Source: Pseudomonas quebecensis (GTDB taxonomy: Bacteria; Pseudomonadota; Gammaproteobacteria; Pseudomonadales; Pseudomonadaceae). Taken from it: a stretch of 64,000 nt of DNA. A model generated the notes under the pieces. It saw only the letters and a program-made list of their open reading frames with translations. It ran no database searches and had not been told where the DNA came from. The DNA is taken from assembly GCF_026410085.1 (NCBI RefSeq), contig NZ_CP112866.1:1-64000 (forward strand), given 5' to 3'. Position numbers and translations under genes: made by a program. Positions 8,953 through 17,542 of the stretch are shown here, piece after piece (within the stretch, counting starts at the first letter, position 1; each line of letters opens with the position of its first letter).

Positions 8953-11307
8953 TTATCGAGCGGGCAGCAGCTTCAGCGTGCCACGGGTGTTGGCCGTGAC
9001 TTCCTCATCACTCAAATGCGCCTGCTCGTAACCGCCTTCGATATAGGTCTCGGCCTGGTCGCCATAGTGCTTGTCGAACGGTACGCCGCTTTGCCCCACG
9101 GGGTTGATGGTCAGCGCGTGGGCGACGTCGGCGAAGTCGATCAGGCGGCGCGTGGACGGGCCATACGTGACCGGCCAGGGCGCGGGTCCGATGGCGGCGG
9201 ATTGGTTGTTCGGCACTTCGTGGGTGCCGGGAGCGGGGAATGGGCCGACGTTGAACAGCCTGTCCAACGGCTTCTGTTGGCCCAGCGGATGGCCATGGGT
9301 CAGCGTATGCGCCTTGCCCCACTGCCATTGGCTCGGATCGTCGCCGAACGTGGCCTGCAGGTGGGCGAGGCTGTTGTCCCATGCACGTTTGACGACGGCG
9401 GCGCGCTGGCCGTCCCACCAAGGTGAGTCCGCATCGGCGGCCAGGCGTGGCAGGGCCGCGTCGATGATGCGGGTGCCGAGCAGGGTCTTGAACATCGCAT
9501 CGCCGAGCTTGGGGTGGAACGCGGCGTCGGCGAGGTTGAACAGGAACTGGTTGAACAGCGTGGCGCTGATGGAATCCAGCGGGTAGTCGCCTTTCCAGTT
9601 GGCCAGTTGACCCACCAACTTGAGTTGCGCCGGGTCCGTGACCACTTCACGCAATACCGGCAGCAGCGGTGCCAGCAGGCGCGGGCCGAAGGCGGTGGTG
9701 GTGCCCAGTTGCAAGGCCTGGCTGTTGGTCACGTCCCACTTCACGCGGGCGTCGCTCAGCTGGGCGTTCAGCTGCTGGCCACGGTCGGCCAGGTTGTAAT
9801 AACCGGGGATCTCCATGCCGGTGGGCGACGCCGGCTGGGCGTTGGCCGAGACCACATAGCCGCGCGCCGGGTTTTCTTCCTGAGGGTTGGCATTGAACGG
9901 GTAGAAACCCAGTTTGTCGGCCTGGGCGGTGCTGCCGTCGAGGATAAACCCAGGGTTCACGCCTGCCGGGCGAATCGGTAACTGCGCCGCCGCCCACCAG
10001 CCGATATCGCCCTTGGCATTGGCCCATACGATATTCAAGCCGGGTGCCGAGACCTTGGCGGCGGCGGCGCGCGCCTTCGCCAACGTGTCGGCGCGGTTGA
10101 GCTGGTAGAAGCCTTCAAGGATCGGGTTCTGCGTGTCGAGAAACGCCCACCACATCGCAATCGGTGTTTTGCCGCCCGCCTCGCCGAGCACGTCATTGAC
10201 GATCGGGCCATGGGGCGACTGGCGCAGGGTGAAGGTGACCGGCGCCTGGCCCTTTACCGCGATCTGCTGCTCGCTGCGGGTCATGTCGACCCACTGGCCC
10301 TGGTACCAGACCTGATTGGGATTATCCGGGTTGACCTTCTCGGCGATCAGGTCGAGGTCGTCGTTCTGGAACATGGTCAGGCTCCAACCGAAATTCAGGT
10401 TGTGCCCGAGGAACGCCATCGGCACCAGTGCGTTGTGATAGCCATACAGCTCAAAACCCGGCGCGGATAATTGCGCCTCATACCACACCGACGGCACCGA
10501 AAAACGAATATGCGGGTCACCCGCCAGCAACGGTTTGCCGCTGCGCGTGCGGCTGCCGCTGATGGCCCAGGCGTTGCTGCCTTCGAGCTGCGGCAGGCCG
10601 TTGTCCGCCAAAGCCTGGTCGCTCAGGGCTGCGAGGGCGCCGAGGGCCTGCCAGTCGCTGGCGGCCAGGTTAAGGGCACCCTTGGGTTGCCAGTCGAGGT
10701 CGAAGACTTTCAGGTAGTCGCTGCCCAACTGGTCGCGGATGTAAGTCAGCAACGGCTCGGTACGAAACGCGGCGGCAAAACTGTAGGCCATGTACCCGGC
10801 GACGCTGATGGTGTCCTCGGCGGTAAAGGGCCGCTTGGGAATGCCCAGCACGTCGAACTCCATCGGGCTGGGGTGGCTGTCCTGATACTGGTTGATTCCA
10901 TCCAGATAGGCTTGCAGCGCCTTCCAGTGCGCCGATTCATGATCCAGCTGCGTCACATACGTCGCGGCGCGGTCGCGGATGCGCAGGCTGCGGAACAGTT
11001 TGTCGGTGTCGACCACCTTGGGGCCCAGCACTTCGGCGAGTTCGCCACGGGCCAGGCGACGCATGATCTCCATCTGGAACAGCCGGTCCTGGGCGTGCAC
11101 ATAGCCCAGGGCGCGATACAGATCGGTTTCGTTCTCGGCTCGGGTATGCGGCACGCCGCGGTCGTCATAGCGCACCGTGACCGAACTTTGCAGGTTGGCC
11201 AGCTCTACCGTGCCCTGGCGCGTGGGCTGTTTGCTGTAGACATACCAACCGACGGCAAGGGCGAGCAGCACCGCCAGAGCCGCCAGCGTCTGCAGGACGC
11301 GCTTCAT
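8953..11307 (-). CDS. hacB: Penicillin-acylase-family Ntn-hydrolase, probable acyl-homoserine lactone acylase
   Basis: This 784-residue precursor should be exported (hydrophobic segment at residues 7-22) and self-cleaved into alpha and beta subunits. The new N-terminal nucleophile would be S244 in LEGSNAWAISGSRT. Beta-subunit features include HIRFSVPSVWYEA, GHNLNFGWSLT and a late VPNNQSAA stretch with the oxyanion Asn. Gene position after the spu cluster matches PA0305 (HacB) of P. aeruginosa, which degrades acyl-homoserine lactones; this is recalled synteny, not an alignment. Two ATGs lie six bases apart, and the second (11307) has AAGGA at better spacing. The thioredoxin-fold gene lies directly upstream. 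The natural substrate may differ. Confidence 0.85.
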   Translation of the reverse strand: MKRVLQTLAALAVLLALAVGWYVYSKQPTRQGTVELANLQSSVTVRYDDRGVPHTRAENETDLYRALGYVHAQDRLFQMEIMRRLARGELAEVLGPKVVDTDKLFRSLRIRDRAATYVTQLDHESAHWKALQAYLDGINQYQDSHPSPMEFDVLGIPKRPFTAEDTISVAGYMAYSFAAAFRTEPLLTYIRDQLGSDYLKVFDLDWQPKGALNLAASDWQALGALAALSDQALADNGLPQLEGSNAWAISGSRTRSGKPLLAGDPHIRFSVPSVWYEAQLSAPGFELYGYHNALVPMAFLGHNLNFGWSLTMFQNDDLDLIAEKVNPDNPNQVWYQGQWVDMTRSEQQIAVKGQAPVTFTLRQSPHGPIVNDVLGEAGGKTPIAMWWAFLDTQNPILEGFYQLNRADTLAKARAAAAKVSAPGLNIVWANAKGDIGWWAAAQLPIRPAGVNPGFILDGSTAQADKLGFYPFNANPQEENPARGYVVSANAQPASPTGMEIPGYYNLADRGQQLNAQLSDARVKWDVTNSQALQLGTTTAFGPRLLAPLLPVLREVVTDPAQLKLVGQLANWKGDYPLDSISATLFNQFLFNLADAAFHPKLGDAMFKTLLGTRIIDAALPRLAADADSPWWDGQRAAVVKRAWDNSLAHLQATFGDDPSQWQWGKAHTLTHGHPLGQQKPLDRLFNVGPFPAPGTHEVPNNQSAAIGPAPWPVTYGPSTRRLIDFADVAHALTINPVGQSGVPFDKHYGDQAETYIEGGYEQAHLSDEEVTANTRGTLKLLPAR

Positions 11308-11339
11308 GAACATTCCTTACCCAAAGTGGGAGTGATGGC

Positions 11340-11915
11340 CTACGGACCGGTAGACCACGAACAATAGCAGCCCACCGCCAGGGTGTGCGTGGCATTCACC
11401 TCGCGCCCGGCTGCCAGGGCCTGCAGGATCGGCTCGATAAAACTGTTGCCGGCATTGCACGTCAGGCCTTCGCTGTACGGTCCGAAATACGCGAGTTTGC
11501 CGCTTCGATCCCAAATGCCCACGGCCGGGCTGGCCGGCACCTGGTCGGCACCGGGCAGGGCGGTGAGGATCTTCATCCGGCTCAGGTTGTCCGGCAATTG
11601 GCCGTGGCTGCCGGCTTTTTGCAAGGCATAGAACTCGACGCCCAAGGGCGCATAGGCCTCGATCAGCTCCCCCAGGTGCTGCTGGTTGATCACGTTGCAC
11701 GGGCAGGCCGGGTCCCAGAAATGCACCAGACGGATCGGGCCGGGGCCGCTGAGTTCGGCGGGCAGTTGCAGCGCATCGCCGGAAAATACGGCGGTGTGCT
11801 CGCTGAACGCGCGCAGGTAGCGGCCCTGGAACCAGTCATACGCCGCCCACAGCAAGCCGGTGCAAATGAGCAGGATCAGGGCGGCGAACAAGGTAGTACG
11901 GTGGGGCTGTCGCAT
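11340..11915 (-). CDS. Membrane-anchored thioredoxin-fold protein (DUF6436-like)
   Basis: This 191-residue protein has one N-terminal membrane segment (residues 8-25) followed by a thioredoxin-like domain. The strand-helix start LVHFWDPACPCNVINQQHL carries C-P-C instead of the normal C-x-x-C. Two further cysteines are in GLTCNAG, and a CYC motif sits near the C-terminus (VGCYCSW). The catalytic domain would face the periplasm. It ends 32 bases before the acylase start on the same strand, so the two probably share a transcript, and it could serve acylase folding or an unrelated redox task. Function is not established. Confidence 0.7.
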   Translation of the reverse strand: MRQPHRTTLFAALILLICTGLLWAAYDWFQGRYLRAFSEHTAVFSGDALQLPAELSGPGPIRLVHFWDPACPCNVINQQHLGELIEAYAPLGVEFYALQKAGSHGQLPDNLSRMKILTALPGADQVPASPAVGIWDRSGKLAYFGPYSEGLTCNAGNSFIEPILQALAAGREVNATHTLAVGCYCSWSTGP

Positions 11916-12004
11916 TCGGATCTATCCTCGCAGGTCGCGTAGCTTGCCATGCTTGCCCTGACAGATGAATATCGCTGCTCGATAGTGTGAGTCTGGAACC
12001 CTTT

Positions 12005-12946
12005 ATGCCCGTCACCTTTGACCCCGATCATCTGCGCGACAGCTTGCGCCCCTTGTCGGATGCGCAACCGCTCAGCGCCGAGGCGCGGGTGTACCAGCGC
12101 TTCTACGGGCTGGACCTGGCCGCGCGCAAAGTGCCGGCGGTAAGTCGCCTGGGGCGCTTCGAGGTGGACGGATTCGACGTTGTGGCGCAAGTGTGGTGGC
12201 CGCCGGTGCCGGTGGCGACGATGTTCATGTTCCACGGCTTCTACGACCACATGGGGCTGTACCGCAACGTGGTGGGCTGGGCGCTGGACCAGGGTTTTGT
12301 GGTGATCGCCTGCGATCTGCCGGGGCATGGATTGTCCAGCGGCGCGCGTGCCAGCATCGGTGATTTCGCGGTGTATCAGAATGTGGTCCAGGCACTGTTC
12401 ACCGAGGCCGAATCGCTGCAATTACCCACGCCATGGCACCTGTTCGGGCAAAGCACCGGCGGCGCTATCGTCGTTGACCATCTGCTGCATCACGGCGCCG
12501 ACAGCCCGGCGCAGGGCAAGGTCTTGCTGTTGTCACCGCTGGTGCGTCCACGGGCGTGGGGCTGGTCCCAGGTCAGCTATTACCTGTTGCGGCCGTTCGT
12601 CAAAGGCATTGCGCGGCGGTTCAGCGACAACTCCAACGACCCGGCCTTCAAGCCGTTCCTGGAAGCCGATCCACTGCAGCCACGGCAACTGCCAACCGCC
12701 TGGGTGGGCGCCCTGGCGCGCTGGATCAAGCGCATCGAAGCCGCCCCGCGCAGCACGCGGCGGCCGGTGATTGTGCAGGGTGAGGAAGACATGACGGTGG
12801 ACTGGCAACACAACCTGCAAGTGCTGCGCGGCAAGTTCGACCGGCCCGAGGTGCTGATGCTGCCGCGTGGCCGGCATCATCTGGCGAATGAGATTCCTGA
12901 GATTCGCGAAGAGTACTTCCGGTATTTGACGGACCATCTGAAATAA
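12005..12946 (+). CDS. Alpha/beta hydrolase (serine aminopeptidase S33 / lysophospholipase-like)
   Basis: This 313-residue soluble hydrolase has the MFMFHGFYDHMG oxyanion-loop region, the nucleophile elbow GQSTGG, a likely acid in VQGEEDMTVDW and the late histidine in GRHHLANE. The lid region after the nucleophile resembles monoglyceride lipase or lysophospholipase homologues. I chose ATG 12005, with GGAA eight bases before it; a GTG at 11987 is in frame but has no good ribosome site. Substrate is not known. Confidence 0.82.
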   Translation: MPVTFDPDHLRDSLRPLSDAQPLSAEARVYQRFYGLDLAARKVPAVSRLGRFEVDGFDVVAQVWWPPVPVATMFMFHGFYDHMGLYRNVVGWALDQGFVVIACDLPGHGLSSGARASIGDFAVYQNVVQALFTEAESLQLPTPWHLFGQSTGGAIVVDHLLHHGADSPAQGKVLLLSPLVRPRAWGWSQVSYYLLRPFVKGIARRFSDNSNDPAFKPFLEADPLQPRQLPTAWVGALARWIKRIEAAPRSTRRPVIVQGEEDMTVDWQHNLQVLRGKFDRPEVLMLPRGRHHLANEIPEIREEYFRYLTDHLK

Positions 12947-12958
12947 CACGGTGCCAAT

Positions 12959-12984
12959 GCGGGAGGGGGGCAAGCCCCTCCACG
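12959..12984. repeat. Single REP-type hairpin between convergent genes
   Basis: An imperfect inverted repeat (GCGGGAGGGG against CCCCTCC) is followed by CACGTTTTCT. It lies between the convergent ends of the alpha/beta hydrolase and the DUF2059 gene and could work as a two-way transcript end. Confidence 0.65.
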
Positions 12985-12988
12985 TTTT

Positions 12989-13741
12989 CTACTGCGCCAG
13001 GCTTGAGGTGCTCTGGCCGACTGCCAGACCTGCGCGAATCGCCGCCAGCGCCGCCTGGTAATACGCCTTACCTTCCGGTGACTCCGCAAACGTTGCGAAC
13101 TCTTCCAGCTCCGGGTCGGATAAATCCCGATAGACGTACAGCAGAGTGTTGTTCAGGTCTTTGTCTATTTGTTGCATCAGCCGCTCACGCTGGCCATTCA
13201 GCATGCCTTGGGCCTGACCGCCGCCCAGCAGGCCAGGGATCATCTGGCTGAGGCTGTCGGCCGCCACACCGGCAATCGCCAGGCTGACCTCCGCGCCGGC
13301 TTCGCGGGCGGGCAGGGCTTGGGCCAGGTGGCCGATGATCAGGCTGCGGGTGGCGTCGGCCTGGATTTTCGGCAGGCCCTGGGCGTTTTTAGCCAACTGA
13401 TCGCGGCGGGTGGCCAGCAACTCGGCAGCGACGATCTTGCGCCCCAAGGGTGACTGAAAGAACGCCAGCGCCGGCGCCGGGTCCGCCAGGTGCTTGCGCA
13501 ACTGCGCTTCGGCGCGCTGATCCATGGCCTGGGCGGCGAAGCGCTGGTTGCTGTTATCCACCAGCGCCTGATACACCGCCGGCGGCAGGCTGTTGCGGTA
13601 GCGCTGCTGGGCGGCGGCGAGGGCATCATTGAAATGCGCACGTTGTTCGGCCCAGCCGGCGACCTTGTACAACTGGTCATGGCCGTCTGCCCAGGCGGGC
13701 AAAACGCAGAACATCAGCAAGGAAAAAAACAAACGACGCAT
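12989..13741 (-). CDS. Exported DUF2059-domain protein
   Basis: This 250-residue protein has a signal peptide (cleavage near AWA-DG, residue 19) and is otherwise helical. The C-terminal DUF2059 signature is clear: LSDPELEEFATFAESPEGKAYYQAALAAI. No catalytic residues can be proposed. The family is common in the periplasm of pseudomonads and its role is unknown. The gene stands alone, convergent with the hydrolase and divergent from the oxygenase. Confidence 0.8.
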   Translation of the reverse strand: MRRLFFSLLMFCVLPAWADGHDQLYKVAGWAEQRAHFNDALAAAQQRYRNSLPPAVYQALVDNSNQRFAAQAMDQRAEAQLRKHLADPAPALAFFQSPLGRKIVAAELLATRRDQLAKNAQGLPKIQADATRSLIIGHLAQALPAREAGAEVSLAIAGVAADSLSQMIPGLLGGGQAQGMLNGQRERLMQQIDKDLNNTLLYVYRDLSDPELEEFATFAESPEGKAYYQAALAAIRAGLAVGQSTSSLAQ

Positions 13742-13864
13742 ATGGACTCCTGTCAGTCGGCCACTATTGTCCGTGTCGGGCGTAGGATTTGTCGAGAAAT
13801 CCTGTCGGTCACTTGAACTAATCTATGTTCAGACGCTCGGCGGCTCTGTCGGATTCACAGGCGT

Positions 13865-14506
13865 ATGGATACTATGCGCGCCATGCAAATACCCTTCGAT
13901 CATCCCCTGCTGCAACGCATTGTCGACGACCTGGCCGAAAAAGGCTGGTCGCAGCAGAATGGCTTCCTGCCCCAGGCTCTGACCCTGGAACTGGCGGCTG
14001 AGTGCCGTAAACGTGCGGCCGAGGGCGAATTAGCACCCGCGGCGGTAGGACGCGGGCCGGCACAGGAGATCCGCGAAGGCATTCGCGGCGACCATATCCA
14101 ATGGTTGGAAGAGGGCGATGCGCCAGTCTGCGACGCCTACATGGCGGTGATGGACAGCCTGCGCCTGGCGATGAACCGGGGGCTCTTCCTCGGCCTGGAA
14201 GATTTCGAAAGTCATTTCGCGATGTACCCGCCGGGGGCGTTTTACCTCAAGCATCTGGACCGTTTTCGCGATGATGACCGGCGCATGGTCTCGGCGGTGA
14301 TCTACCTGAATGACGCCTGGCTGCCCGAACATGGCGGCCAGTTGCGCATGTACCTCAAGAATGGCGTCGAATACGATGTGGTGCCCACCGGCGGCAGCCT
14401 GGTGGTATTCCTGTCGGGCGAAGTGCCCCACGAAGTCATGCCTGCCTCGCGCGAACGGCTGTCCCTCACCGGCTGGTTTCGCCGGCGGGGCAACGAGCCG
14501 TTTTAA
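13865..14506 (+). CDS. 2-oxoglutarate/Fe(II)-dependent dioxygenase, SM-20/prolyl-hydroxylase-like
   Basis: This 213-residue cytoplasmic protein has the double-stranded beta-helix of 2OG-Fe(II) oxygenases. The iron triad is H130-x-D132 (YLKHLDRF) and H189 (EVPHEVMPA), and R198 (RERLSLTGWF) would bind 2-oxoglutarate. The pattern is that of SM-20/EGLN-like hydroxylases acting on proteins, so a translation-factor or ribosomal target is possible but unproven. Three ATGs occur in the first seven codons (13865, 13874, 13883), and the true start among them is uncertain. The DUF523 gene begins three bases after its stop. Confidence 0.85.
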   Translation: MDTMRAMQIPFDHPLLQRIVDDLAEKGWSQQNGFLPQALTLELAAECRKRAAEGELAPAAVGRGPAQEIREGIRGDHIQWLEEGDAPVCDAYMAVMDSLRLAMNRGLFLGLEDFESHFAMYPPGAFYLKHLDRFRDDDRRMVSAVIYLNDAWLPEHGGQLRMYLKNGVEYDVVPTGGSLVVFLSGEVPHEVMPASRERLSLTGWFRRRGNEPF

Positions 14507-14508
14507 CC

Positions 14509-14991
14509 ATGCACAAGATACTGATCAGCCGCTGCCTGCTGGGCCACAAAGTGCGCTACGACGGCAGCGCCAGCGGGCCGTTCGACCAACTGGCCGCGTG
14601 GCAGGCTGAGGGACGGGTGGTTGCGATTTGCCCGGAAGTGGCGGGCGGTTTGCCGACGCCCAGGCCTTCTGCCGAAATCCCCGGTGGTCAGGGCGTCGAC
14701 GTGTGGGAGGGCCGTGCCAAAGTGCTGACGGCCGAGGGCGAAGACTTCAGCGCCGCCTTCATGGACGGCGCGCGCCAGGCCCTGGCCCTGGTGCAGCAGC
14801 ACGATATCCGCATTGCTGTGCTCAAGGCCAATAGCCCGTCGTGCGGCAATCTGCTGACCTATGACGGTACCTTCGCCGGGGTAAAGGTCAGTGGCGAGGG
14901 CGTAACGGCGGCGCTGCTCAAGCGTCATGGCGTGCAGGTATTCAGTGAGCTGGAGCTGCCGGAGGCGGCACAGGCGTTGACGCGCCTGTAG
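14509..14991 (+). CDS. DUF523 protein
   Basis: This 160-residue protein is of the DUF523 family, found alone or fused to DUF1722. Conserved cysteines are visible in SRCLLGHKVRY, AICPEVAGGL and KANSPSCGN, which could bind a metal. It follows the dioxygenase with a two-base gap, so the pair is probably co-transcribed. The last 50 bases overlap the end of the convergent binding-protein gene. Function is unknown. Confidence 0.82.
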   Translation: MHKILISRCLLGHKVRYDGSASGPFDQLAAWQAEGRVVAICPEVAGGLPTPRPSAEIPGGQGVDVWEGRAKVLTAEGEDFSAAFMDGARQALALVQQHDIRIAVLKANSPSCGNLLTYDGTFAGVKVSGEGVTAALLKRHGVQVFSELELPEAAQALTRL

Positions 14992-15466
14992 GGGCGTCGG
15001 CCTCGAACCATTTTTGCGACAGCGTCTTCAATCGGCCATCGTCCTTCATCCGCTTCAACGCCCCGTCCACACTCGTCTTGAACGCCGGGTTGCCCTTCTG
15101 GAACGGTATCGCCAGTTCAGGCTTCTCGTGATAGGCCTCACTGAAATCGAACTGATCCTCAAGCTCGGCAGTCTTAGCGATATGGTTGATGGCCACGTCG
15201 TATTTGCCGGTTGCTACACCGGGTAGCATGTCGGCGTCATCGGTGGTGATGAACGAGGCGCGCACATCCATTTCCTTCGCCAGCAGTTCACCCAGCTCCA
15301 CTTCAAAACCGGTGGGCTTGTCGCCTTCCTTGAAGTTGTAGGGCGGGTTATTGGCTTCAAGGGCGATGCGCAGCTCACCACGATCATTGACGTCGTCGAT
15401 CAGTTCGGCATGAGCCAAAGGGCTCAGAAGGGGAAGCAGCAGTAACAGGCCAGGCGAAAAGCGCAT
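14942..15466 (-). CDS. Shortened amino-acid-type solute-binding protein
   Basis: This 174-residue exported protein of the bacterial solute-binding family 3 has a signal peptide (cleavage near AHA-EL). The N-lobe is typical: GELRIALEANNPPYNFKE, GFEVELGELLAKEM, MLPGVATGKYDVAI and FDFSEAYHEK. It then jumps to the closing segment FKTSVDGALKRMKDDGRLKTLSQKWF, so roughly 70-80 residues of the second lobe present in normal members are missing. The frame is intact and ends with a Pro/Ala tail. ATG 15466 has AGGAG at the right spacing; GTG 15472 overlaps that box. There is no transporter gene nearby. It could be a degenerate or a repurposed one-lobe sensor. Confidence 0.75.
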   Translation of the reverse strand: MRFSPGLLLLLPLLSPLAHAELIDDVNDRGELRIALEANNPPYNFKEGDKPTGFEVELGELLAKEMDVRASFITTDDADMLPGVATGKYDVAINHIAKTAELEDQFDFSEAYHEKPELAIPFQKGNPAFKTSVDGALKRMKDDGRLKTLSQKWFEADAPTGASTPVPPPAAPAH

Positions 15467-15599
15467 GGTCACTCCTAGAAAATTCGAATGTGCGAGGCGC
15501 CGTTCAGCATCGCTTTGCTATGGTGTTGAGTGCCTTGGACAGCAATTTGTCGCGAAGTTGTCACAACCCTGCAGATTTCATAAAGAAGTGGAGAAGCGA

Positions 15600-16040
15600 A
15601 TGAAAGCCCTTTTGTCCCGTGCAACGATTGCCAGCCTGTTGCTGGGTGCCTCGATGTTGGCCAGCGCCGCCGACCTGCCGCGCACGCCGGCGCCTGAAGG
15701 TGCCGAAGTGTTTATCGTCTCGCCGAAGGATGGCGCGACCGTCGACAAAACCTTCACCGTCAAATTCGGCGTGAAAAACCTGGACCTGGAGCCGATCGAC
15801 AAGCAAGTGCCTAACGCCGGCCACCATCACCTGCTGGTTGACCAGGATGTGACGGCGCTTAAGGCCGCCGACGCGATCCCTGCCACCGCGACCTCGATCC
15901 ACTTCGGCAAGGCGCAAACCGAAACCGAGCTGACCCTGACCCCAGGCAAGCACACCTTGCAACTGGTGGCAGGCGACAACGTGCATCGCCAGTTCGAGCC
16001 AACGGTCTCCTCGAAAGTCATCACCGTTAACGTCAAGTAA
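15600..16040 (+). CDS. Exported DUF4399-domain protein
   Basis: This 146-residue protein has a Sec signal peptide (cleavage near ASA-AD) and an Ig-like beta fold of the DUF4399 family. It contains FIVSPKDGATVDKTF and the histidine-rich GHHHLLVD, a possible metal site. ATG 15600 follows GGAG; the frame extends upstream to 15465 without a signal sequence. It converges on serA across a strong two-way terminator. Role unknown. Confidence 0.8.
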   Translation: MKALLSRATIASLLLGASMLASAADLPRTPAPEGAEVFIVSPKDGATVDKTFTVKFGVKNLDLEPIDKQVPNAGHHHLLVDQDVTALKAADAIPATATSIHFGKAQTETELTLTPGKHTLQLVAGDNVHRQFEPTVSSKVITVNVK

Positions 16041-16053
16041 GCGTTCTGCGGAC

Positions 16054-16090
16054 AAAAAAATGGGAGACCCCTGCGGGTCTCCCATTTTTT
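16054..16090. terminator. Bidirectional intrinsic terminator between DUF4399 gene and serA
   Basis: A perfect inverted repeat (ATGGGAGACCC, loop CTGC, GGGTCTCCCAT) is flanked by seven A on the left and a T run on the right. It therefore gives a GC-rich stem plus U-tract on both strands. It would end the DUF4399 transcript and the convergent serA transcript. Confidence 0.92.
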
Positions 16091-16107
16091 GTGCAGCGGT
16101 TAAAGCC

Positions 16108-17337
16108 TTAGAACAACACGCGGCTACGAATCGTGCCGTTGATGTGCTGCAGCTTCTCTTGCGCCAGGTCCGAGTACTCGGCGTCGACGTCGATTACCAC
16201 GTAGCCGACCTTCTCGTTGGTCTGCAGGAACTGACCGGAAATGTTGATGCCGTTTTCCGCGAAGACCTTGTTGATCTCGCTCATCACACCCGGAATGTTC
16301 TGGTGGATGTGCAGCAGGCGGTGCTTGCCAGGGTGAGCCGGCAGGGCCACTTCCGGGAAGTTGACGGACGAGACCGACGTACCGTTGTCGCTGTACTTGA
16401 CCAGCTTCTCGGCCACTTCCAGACCGATGTTGGCCTGGGCTTCAGCGGTGGAACCGCCGATGTGCGGAGTCAGGATCACATTGTCCAGGCCACGCAGCGG
16501 GCTTTCGAAAATGTCATCATTGGAGCGCGGCTCAACCGGGAATACGTCGATGGCGGCGCCGATCAGGTGCTTGTCCTTGATCGCATCGGCCAGGGCGTCC
16601 AGTTCGACCACGGTACCGCGCGCGGCGTTGATCAGGATGCCGCCTTTCTTGATGGCGCGGATTTCCTTCTCACCGATCATCCACTGGGTCTCAGCGGTTT
16701 CCGGTACGTGCAGGGTCACGATGTCGGACATGCCCAGCAGTTCGGTCAGGCTCGACACCTGCGTGGCGTTGCCCAATGGCAGCTTGGTCAGGGTGTCGTA
16801 GAAGAACACCTGCATGCCCAGGCCTTCGGCCAATACCGAAAGCTGCGTGCCGATCGAGCCGTAACCGACGATACCCAGCTTCTTGCCGCGGATTTCGAAG
16901 GAGTTGGCCGCGCTCTTGATCCAGCCGCCACGGTGGCAGGAAGCGTTCTTCTCAGGGATACCGCGCAGCAGCAGGATGGCCTCGGCCAGCACCAGCTCCG
17001 CCACGGAGCGGGTGTTGGAATACGGTGCGTTGAACACCGCGATACCGCGCTCGCGCGCTGCGTTGAGGTCGACCTGGTTGGTGCCGATGCAGAAGCAGCC
17101 GACCGCCACGAGCTTCTTGGCGTGATCGAAGATTTCTTCGGTCAGCTGAGTGCGTGAGCGAATGCCGATAAAGTGCGCGTCGGCGATCTTTTCCTTGAGC
17201 TGGGCTTCCGGCAGAGAACTGGTGATGTACTCAATGCTGGTGTACCCGGCGGCTTTCAGAACGTCGACAGCCGATGGGTGGACGCCTTCCAGAAGAAGGA
17301 ACTTGATCTTGCTCTTATCGAGAGAAGTCTTGCTCAT
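16108..17337 (-). CDS. serA: D-3-phosphoglycerate dehydrogenase SerA
   Basis: This 409-residue enzyme oxidises 3-phosphoglycerate to 3-phosphohydroxypyruvate, the first step of serine synthesis, and can reduce 2-oxoglutarate to D-2-hydroxyglutarate. It shows the NAD site LGIVGYGSIGTQLSVLAEGLG, catalytic Arg in INAARGTVV, a Glu in DVFPVEP and His in TPHIGGST. A C-terminal ACT domain (about 335-409, LLHIHQNIPGVMSEINKVF) gives serine feedback. Length matches the E. coli-type enzyme. The divergent neighbour removes the D-2-hydroxyglutarate it makes. Confidence 0.97.
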   Translation of the reverse strand: MSKTSLDKSKIKFLLLEGVHPSAVDVLKAAGYTSIEYITSSLPEAQLKEKIADAHFIGIRSRTQLTEEIFDHAKKLVAVGCFCIGTNQVDLNAARERGIAVFNAPYSNTRSVAELVLAEAILLLRGIPEKNASCHRGGWIKSAANSFEIRGKKLGIVGYGSIGTQLSVLAEGLGMQVFFYDTLTKLPLGNATQVSSLTELLGMSDIVTLHVPETAETQWMIGEKEIRAIKKGGILINAARGTVVELDALADAIKDKHLIGAAIDVFPVEPRSNDDIFESPLRGLDNVILTPHIGGSTAEAQANIGLEVAEKLVKYSDNGTSVSSVNFPEVALPAHPGKHRLLHIHQNIPGVMSEINKVFAENGINISGQFLQTNEKVGYVVIDVDAEYSDLAQEKLQHINGTIRSRVLF

Positions 17338-17453
17338 CTGCGTAAACCTGTATCCCGGAGAAAAATGGCAGGGAGTCGGATCACTTAAGCTGACCCGGAC
17401 GGCAGGAAAGCCGTCACCGCAGAAACGCCCTTGGGCTCTGTCCTGCGGGGGCG

Positions 17454-17467
17454 GTATGCTAGCATAC
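17454..17467. promoter_or_regulatory. Perfect palindrome in the serA / D2HGDH divergent promoter region
   Basis: GTATGCTAGCATAC is a 14-base perfect palindrome. Its left half contains TATGCT, a plausible -10 for the rightward gene, with TTGGGC 18 bases before it (17431-17436). Its right half gives the same TATGCT on the other strand. It may be a repressor site, or simply two overlapping -10 elements. Confidence 0.5.
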
Positions 17468-17542
17468 GCGCCCCGCTAAACACCTATTCCTGCGACGTGA
17501 AGCGTTCTCAGGATGACCATGAATTGTTCGAGAGTTCTGTCG

